Shown piece by piece: positions 58,041 through 64,000 of a stretch of DNA of 64,000 bases. Both the position numbers and the translations under genes were made by a program. The DNA is from Paulownia fortunei (lineage: Eukaryota > Streptophyta > Magnoliopsida > Lamiales > Paulowniaceae): positions 11,542,673-11,606,672 of the forward strand of contig CM033115.1 of NCBI GenBank assembly GCA_019321725.1. Direction: 5' to 3'. Within the stretch, counting starts at the first letter, position 1; every line of letters begins with the position of its first letter. The notes beneath the pieces were generated by a model, which was not told the origin of the DNA, searched no databases, and worked only from the letters and a program-made list of their open reading frames with translations.

Positions 58041-59324
58041 CGATAAGTGCATATTTTGACATATTTTTGTATCAAATCATTTATACTTTTTTTGTTTTAA
58101 TTTTGTTAATATTATATTTTTTATTAATATTTTATGTTAGGGAATCAATGAACAAAAATAGATCAAAAAGAACCAAAATAAAATCAAAGAAGACAACACG
58201 TTTTGTGAGCAAATTGGGAGATAATATTCATTGAATCAAAGAAACATCACAACTAGAAGAAAATGGCCATTTTTACCTAAGTCTATCAATTTGAAGATGC
58301 CAATTTAGACACTCTTCTACTATAAATAGGGCCTCTTGGACGACATTCAAGAGACACAAAAACCTTTGGGGGGAAATAAAGTTTTATTGTTGTCTTTCTT
58401 GAGACTAAGTTTTCTAGTAGTAATAAAAATGTATTCTCTAGTTTCTTTTTTATTTTTAGACTTTTCTACTTTTATTATATCTTTTTAAATTTCATTTAGC
58501 TAAGGAGAAAGGGTGAACCTCTTGATGGAGGAAAATAAACAATTATAAAGGTACATAATATTCAGGTGTATTGTATTGTTGTTTTATTTTTTGATTGAAA
58601 CTCTCATTGTCTTATGGTGATTCTTGATTTATGTATCACCAATAACACAACAAATACTCGGGTTCATTTACCTTATTATAAGGGTCTACCCCACCGACTG
58701 TTGACGTTAAACCTCGATTTGTTATAGACAAATGTGTGCATAAATATTTGATTTCATAAACAAGTATTGGTGTTAAAACCTTCTTGTTTTGTGGTGATTC
58801 TTGATTTATGTATTACCAATGACATAACGAATACTTTGGTTTATTTAACTTATTGTACGGTTCTACTCCATCGACTACTAACGTGAAACCTTGATTTGTT
58901 GTAGACAAAGGTGTTCATAAATACTTGATCCCATAAATAAGTATTGGTGTTAAGAGAAAATTTTCAAATAGTAAGACAATATTATGATTGACTTAATGCA
59001 TGAGTTATTTGATAACATCTTACCATTGTAACCTTCATTATGTATGAATTCCAATAGTGATATTTAAAAGAGGTAAAAAGAATAAATAATATTCCTCTAT
59101 TCAAAACTCAAGAGTAGATCCCTAATATTCAGTACTTTTATTACTTTGATTTCTTAGTTATAGCATAAATGTTTCTTTATAATCTAAACCACATTCAACA
59201 CATCTTTTAAAAAAAAATAGACCCAAAAACTTCAAACAACTTTTCTGTGGATCGACCTCAAACTCCTGATAAATTTATTACTTAATACAACCCGTATTTA
59301 GATTTGCAACCTTAAAGTGTAGCA
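58041..59324 (+). repeat. 3' LTR of the plus gypsy copy (1284 bp)
   Basis: Begins CGATAAGTGC (C where the minus copy has T) and ends AAAGTGTAGCA. It is an inverted repeat of 47736-49453 with a deletion of about 430 bp near 58280. A TATA-like CTATAAATAGGG lies at about 58320-58331. It contains a 177-bp tandem duplication (58615-58791 and 58792-58968). Confidence 0.85.
58615..58968 (+). repeat. 177-bp tandem duplication within the gypsy LTR
   Basis: TGGTGATTCTTGATTTATGTAT occurs at 58615 and 58792, and the two blocks stay collinear to the end (CGACTGTTGACGTTAAACCT against CGACTACTAACGTGAAACCT, and AAGTATTGGTGTTAA). The minus copy's LTR has the same duplication. Confidence 0.85.
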
Positions 59325-62300
59325 CCCATAGATTAACCTTGATCCACTTTAGCTCGAGTGGATTACATAGGATTAAAGGCTTGTAATCATCTATTTATTT
59401 TAGTTTGTATGTGATGCATGCTATATTATTTAATATTTCCTTATGATGTATGTTTGGCATCGTTAGGATAGTGAATAATAAATAAACAAGATAAGAAAAC
59501 GATGAGATCTTGCATAATTTTAATCTAGTAAGACCCTTACTTGAAAATATTTCAAGATAAGAACCTTGATAGTTCGATATCAAGCGTGAATGGATAATAT
59601 TAGGTGGGACCCAATCATCCATGCCTTCCATCAAATGTAGTTGCCGTGTGAAAAGCTGTCACGCTTAATCCATTGGCCACGAGTTGTGGGATATGCTAAG
59701 TAGAGATAATAGCTATGACAACTACTAGCATGGTGATGCCCGTATAGTAGGAGGGCTAACGGTATTAGCCACAAGTCATGGGATATACTTTAGTTGTTTT
59801 ACTCACATGGATATTTGATGGGTAACATTTCATACTTAGTACCATATGGGCTCATAAAATTAGGATGTATGGGAAGAGGTAAGACAAAATAGCTTGAGGG
59901 TTGCATGGGATGCAATTGTTAATGTTGTTAGCTAGTTTTTAATTTTATCATATGTGCTCATAAAATTGGGTGTATGACAAGGCTAATTGGACCTCAAACC
60001 CACTAGGAAATTGGACTTTCCGAATTTCCATACAGAGAGTGATGAGATTTCAACAAAAATAGTAGAAGACATTTATGATTAAAGACTAAATCATAAATGC
60101 ATATTAAATAGAATTAATGCTAAATTTTCTACCTCGTATAGGATAATATTTATCTCTAGTAATTCCACTTAAGATAATTTAGACGCACAAACAAACTTAC
60201 TGGCTAATATATTTGAAAGGATAGATATTTATCACCATTGCGGATATTTAGGACATAGAAAGAGAAAGCGCAAATATTGACCTGCTTACTTGAATTAGAA
60301 AGGATTCTAATTCAAGTTTACACTTTGTTGATATCAACCATTAAAGTTGATAATTTTTTTAGTTATTGGATACCAAATATGATTCCAACTCTACAAGGGG
60401 TTGCAGAGGATGACAAGAAAATAGAGACTATGACAAAAGACGATCCTTAAGCTTGAGATTAAAGCAAGAGTTGCTTTATTAGCTATAAGAATGATCCGCT
60501 CAACTCTGGATAGAATTAGGATAATATTAATTATTTGTCTTGTTCACAAGATGGCACATTTGCTTGACCTCTTAGACTTGCATGAGATGCCGAATTGTAA
60601 GTCTTGTCTCAAGGAAAAGATGACCAAATCACCATTTATAGGACAATGGAGCAAACCACTCCTTTAGATTTGACCCAAAGGAACGTAAGTAGTCCACTAA
60701 GTGTTAGTGTACAAGCGAACTATTCTTACTTCATTATTTTAAGATCCTTTGAAGGGTTCTAAGAATTTAGATATGAAGTAGAGAATTAAGCTGACCAAAG
60801 TATTAAATCCATCAATTTTATCAAGGACGAGAATACTAAGGTGGTAAGTTCTTTGATTATCCAATGGAGAATTAAATTGTGAATCCATGTTGAGTTTTAT
60901 CTATATCCTCCTTCATTTTGGGAATTCACCTTAGAATTGACGATATTTTTATCAAGTAAGAATGTCATTTAAGTTGGTGTCCAAAAACATCATATGGGAT
61001 ATGATGTAGCTAAAACCCCTTATAAATATACCTAAGAGTGTGAAGGGGCCTACTTCTTTAAAGCAGTTAGTGGGAGATAAGTTGGATGTGAATCTAATTT
61101 ATGAAAATTTGTGGGGTATCTAAAGAAATCTAATTGATATAATTTATATGATCCCTAAGAATATAGAAGTTTGTTTTCTGGGGACGCCACCTTTTTGAGA
61201 AGAAGAAATTTCTATTAGATAGAAATGAAAAGATCATAGAGTTGAAGGAATTCAAAAACCACAGTTTGTCTCACAAGTGGCAATGGTGCATAAACAAATT
61301 ACTAAAACTTCTAGTACACAACCTCCAAGGAGATCTGAAAAGATCTCTGAACCACTTATACAATAAGAGTCTCTTGCTAGAGAATAGGAAGAAGAATATC
61401 TTTTTTGAATATTATTGCAACTAAGGAGTATTGATGTATGACATCAATTTAGAAAGATGGAGAAATGCCATGTAATTTAAAATTGACTCCATGTACTCCA
61501 ACAAAGTTTGACCTTGGTGAGCGCATTTATGGGAATGGTTCTTATTAGCTGTAAATGGGTATGCAAATATAAAATTGGAGAACATAGGGAAGTGATGACC
61601 TATAAAGGCACTACTGGTAGCAAAGTGTTATGCTCAAAGTCAAGGTGTTGACTATTGTGGATACCTTTTACCACATGTGATGCTAAAGTCTATTCGGATC
61701 ATGTTGGTTATATCTACATATTACGACTATTAGATATGGCAAAGGGATATGAAGATTGCCTTTCTCAATAGGGGTATTGAGAATGGGATATAAGTTAAGT
61801 GGCTTGAGACCTTTATATCAAATAGAAGCAAGCAAAATGTTTGCAAGCTTAGGAGATCCGTTAAGGACTCAAATAAATTTCCTAAAGATGGAATATTTGA
61901 ATTACTAAGTCAAATAAATAGTTTGATTCCCTTAGGAATACGAATGACCAAGTGTGTATAAGAGGGTTAGCGGGAGCATGGTGACGATTGTTATATTTTA
62001 TGTTGATGACATCCTACTCATAGGGATGATCTAGGAATGTTGCATCAATTGAGACTTGTCATCTACAAAGTTCTCCAAGAGAGATTTGGGATAAGCATCC
62101 TAGGGATTGGGGATTGAGATTTATGGACATAGATCTGAATGGATGCTTAGACTATTCTAAATCTAAATATATAAATTAGATTCTAAAAGTGTTTAGTATG
62201 AAAGAATCCTAGGAGAGATTCTTGTTTTTAATTCATAGGATTTCTTTTTTGAAGTCCACATCCCCAAGGATTTATGAAAGAAAGAGAAACAATGACTTAC

Positions 62301-62968
62301 ATATTTTTTGCATCATTGATAGAAAGTATAAAATATGCAAATCTATGTACAAGATTTGATATAAAAAATGCTTTGAGTGTCATGAGCATATATTAGTTAA
62401 TTCGATGCGAAAAGTATTAGAATCCGTAGAGAAGATCTTTAGTACTTAGGAAGTACTAAGGATTCTTCTTAGAGTATGGTTATGGAAAATTGAAACTAAG
62501 ATGCTTTATCTAGTTTTTAGTCCAAAGTAGATAACTTAAAGTCTATGCCTAAACTCGTATTCATCTTAAATAGTGGGACAGTTAGCTGCAAAGAGTTCCA
62601 AGCTTGTAACATCCATGGATTCCACCACCGTGGTTGAATACATCATTGCATACTGCAAAAAAAGACTGTTTAGATAGGGAACTTAATCCAAGTAGATACT
62701 GTAGTTTCAATCATTGTTGATTGAGTACTGGATATTGTGATAATAATGGGGGCTTTGCACAAATAGATAAGCAAAGGTCTTGTCAAAGGATCTAAATAGA
62801 AATAGATTAGCGATACCATGATTTTGAAAATTGTTGGTAAAGGCAACATTAGTGTGGAAAGATTTGACTCGACAGAAAATACAGCAAATTGACTAATTTA
62901 ACCCTGAGATAAGTATTTGAAGGATATCTTAAGGAAGATGGGCCTTAATACGAGCGCAATTATCTTTA
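59325..62968 (+). pseudogene. Family X copia gag-pol, heavily decayed
   Basis: Short, ordered matches to Ty1/copia on the plus strand. Zinc knuckle CHHCGYLGHRKRKRKY (60237-60285). GAG-pre-integrase NCKSCLKEKMTKSPFIGQ (about 60595-60650). Integrase end GYDVAKTPYKY (about 60999-61032), PKNIEVCFLGTPPFEKKKFL and DRNEKIIELKEF (61155-61250). RT YKLSGLRPLYQIEASKM and a VIFYVDDILLIG-like box (about 61995-62020). RNase H CDNNGA-like and RFDSTENTAN pieces (62740-62890), then KMGLNTSAIIF just before the PPT. Dozens of stops and shifts. 59325-60200 is leader and gag with little readable sequence. Confidence 0.8.
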
Positions 62969-62983
62969 GGGCAAATGAGAGAT
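62969..62983 (+). other. Polypurine tract of family X element
   Basis: GGGCAAATGAGAGAT immediately before TGTTAAAG. The tract is decayed but in the right place. Confidence 0.7.
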
Positions 62984-64000
62984 TGTTAAAGTAGTGGCCG
63001 ACAAACTAATTGATTAGTCGTTCTTATTCTCTTGTGAATCAATCTTATTCATATTAATATTATTGAAATGACAATCTTCATCTTAAATTGATCATAAGAA
63101 TTAGATGAAGTCCCTAGATCACATATAGCTAAAGGGCGATGTCATGCATATGATGGCGATCATAGAATATGCCTCCAAAGCTGTAGTTTTAAAATATTCC
63201 AAGTAAAGGATCAATGAGATAGGACATAAATGATCCCACTAAGACTTGCGCATATGATGCAAGCTCGAAAGGAGGATGTCTTATTTTGTGAGTATTGTGT
63301 GGTCATATTAGTGCATGTATGTAGGTGCTTGTTTGGGAACAAGTACACTAAACTACCCCAACTGAAAATTTCAAATTGGAAATATTCTATTGTCAAATGA
63401 GAATTTTCTTATAAAGATAGTGCAAGAATTAGTCCTTGGACTTGAGGCACCATGGTAACCTTGTAAATGACATGTTTCACCTTGATGTAGTTTTCGATTG
63501 CATGACAATCACAAGGGGTTTATGTTAGATGTAATATTTTCATGTATAGAGGTTAATGAGTGGCTAAGAAAGGATCTATCAACTATCTAGATGAATAGAT
63601 GAATCTTCTAGATATTCCACTGTACCTGACTCTAAAATCCTTGGCCAAGGTTGGATGAAAATTATACGTGGGGTTTTCTAATTATTCATCATTGAGTTAA
63701 GCTACTAGGAATGGAAACATAGTTATTGAGCTATTTGGGTTTTGATTAATAATCTATGCCCTAAACTCAATCGGGAGATTAGATGACGAAAAGACCGTAC
63801 TTGTATGGTATTTATATTTTGAATAGGTTCACACCTTCACCTAAAACTAGGAGTCATAATAAACAGTTAGGTACTTTCCATGACTTATGGGTTCATGGAA
63901 TTAATGGGTTAATTCCAAGAGGATTAATTAATCAAAATAATTAATTATTCAACTAAGTCGCAAGAGTTGTGAGCCTACGGCTAGTTTAGAGTGAACTTAA
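62984..64000 (+). repeat. 3' LTR of family X, cut by the window end
   Basis: Begins TGTTAAAGTAGTGGCCGAC and stays collinear with the 5' LTR (39091-39820, then 47121 on). The first 1017 bp of about 1.28 kb are in the window, ending in the TTAATTAA-rich part. Confidence 0.85.

Larger units (their letters stand above)
56714..59324 (+). mobile_element. Athila-like gypsy copy on the plus strand, pol deleted
   Basis: Begins at the gag start codon region (56714) with no 5' LTR, contains gag to about 57560, then skips all of pol and continues with the conserved unknown segment (57590-57740), a short LOG-like remnant, the 3' non-coding end, PPT and LTR (58041-59324). It points away from the minus copy. 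The two outer flanks (TTTAA left of 47736, CCCAT right of 59324) do not match as a TSD. Confidence 0.82.
39091..64000 (+). mobile_element. Family X Ty1/copia retrotransposon with nested elements (runs off window)
   Basis: Plus-strand copia element: 5' LTR (39091-39820 plus 47121-47678), PBS (47680-47697), start of the leader, then an 11.6-kb gypsy insertion (47736-59324), degenerate gag-pol (59325-62968), PPT (62969-62983) and 3' LTR from 62984 past the window end. The 5' LTR is interrupted by a LINE at 39821-47120. Removing the nested parts leaves about 6 kb of X sequence, a normal size for copia. Confidence 0.8.

Noticed and set aside
47736..59324. Endogenous pararetrovirus
   Set aside because: The RT order and DLGAS protease fit gypsy, LTRs and a PPT are present, and no movement-protein or coat-protein motif was seen.
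1..64000. tRNA, rRNA or snoRNA genes
   Set aside because: No cloverleaf-like or conserved rRNA words were noticed. Matches to tRNA are only the short primer-binding sites of retroelements. A tRNAscan run would be decisive.

Overview
This window is AT-rich nuclear DNA of a flowering plant, almost certainly a dicot. The evidence is a plant-type cytochrome P450 gene with the single phase-0 intron usual for the CYP71 clan, plus plant Ty1/copia (including Sirevirus-like), Ty3/gypsy (Athila-like) and L1-type LINE elements. The species cannot be fixed from the sequence; a CYP71D-like gene fits an asterid, but that is a guess. Only one intact host gene is visible. Nearly everything else is broken, nested retrotransposon sequence.

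Layout. 1-3617: degenerate Ty3/gypsy pol on the minus strand, interrupted by a copia-type LTR block (about 1443-2454). 3618-13466: a nearly complete but inactivated Sirevirus-like copia element on the minus strand, with LTR, PBS, two-zinc-knuckle gag, pol, a third ORF and a polypurine tract (PPT). 13467-14812: a left-truncated LTR plus PBS of a second copia family (called X-like here). 14813-20588: AT-rich intergenic DNA with scattered unassigned relics. 20589-22393: the P450 gene with TATA box, two exons and poly(A) signals. 22486-36186: a second Sirevirus-like element on the minus strand. Its 3' LTR is split by a 1371-bp solo LTR with perfect target-site duplications (TSDs), and a 3.0-kb internal segment is present three times in tandem. 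36187-38790: another X-like LTR and an unassigned stretch. 38790-39090: a copia reverse-transcriptase fragment fused straight onto an LTR.

39091 to the window end is one copia element (family X) with other elements nested in it. Its 5' LTR (39091-39820 and 47121-47678) is split by a 7.3-kb LINE, and the LINE itself carries a 1297-bp solo LTR with perfect TSDs. Just after the PBS, 11.6 kb of Athila-like gypsy DNA is inserted as two elements head to head (47736-56645 minus, 56714-59324 plus). Degenerate X gag-pol (59325-62983), a PPT and the start of the 3' LTR (62984 onward) follow.

Most notable points. (1) The minus-strand gypsy element carries a nearly full-length, intronless, broken copy of a LOG gene (cytokinin riboside 5'-monophosphate phosphoribohydrolase) between integrase and its 3' LTR. 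The head-to-head sister keeps a short LOG-like remnant at the equivalent place, so the host gene was probably captured before the two copies separated. (2) A 0.77-kb RNase H plus integrase-N-terminal segment is cleanly inverted inside that same element. (3) There is a tandem triplication of a retrotransposon segment. (4) X-type LTRs alternate with internal sequence, and there is a microhomology-type deletion. None of the transposable elements looks able to move on its own: stops, frameshifts and altered catalytic residues are everywhere.

All identifications were made by eye from translated motifs. Boundaries given as 'about' may be off by tens of bases, and percentage identities are not computed.
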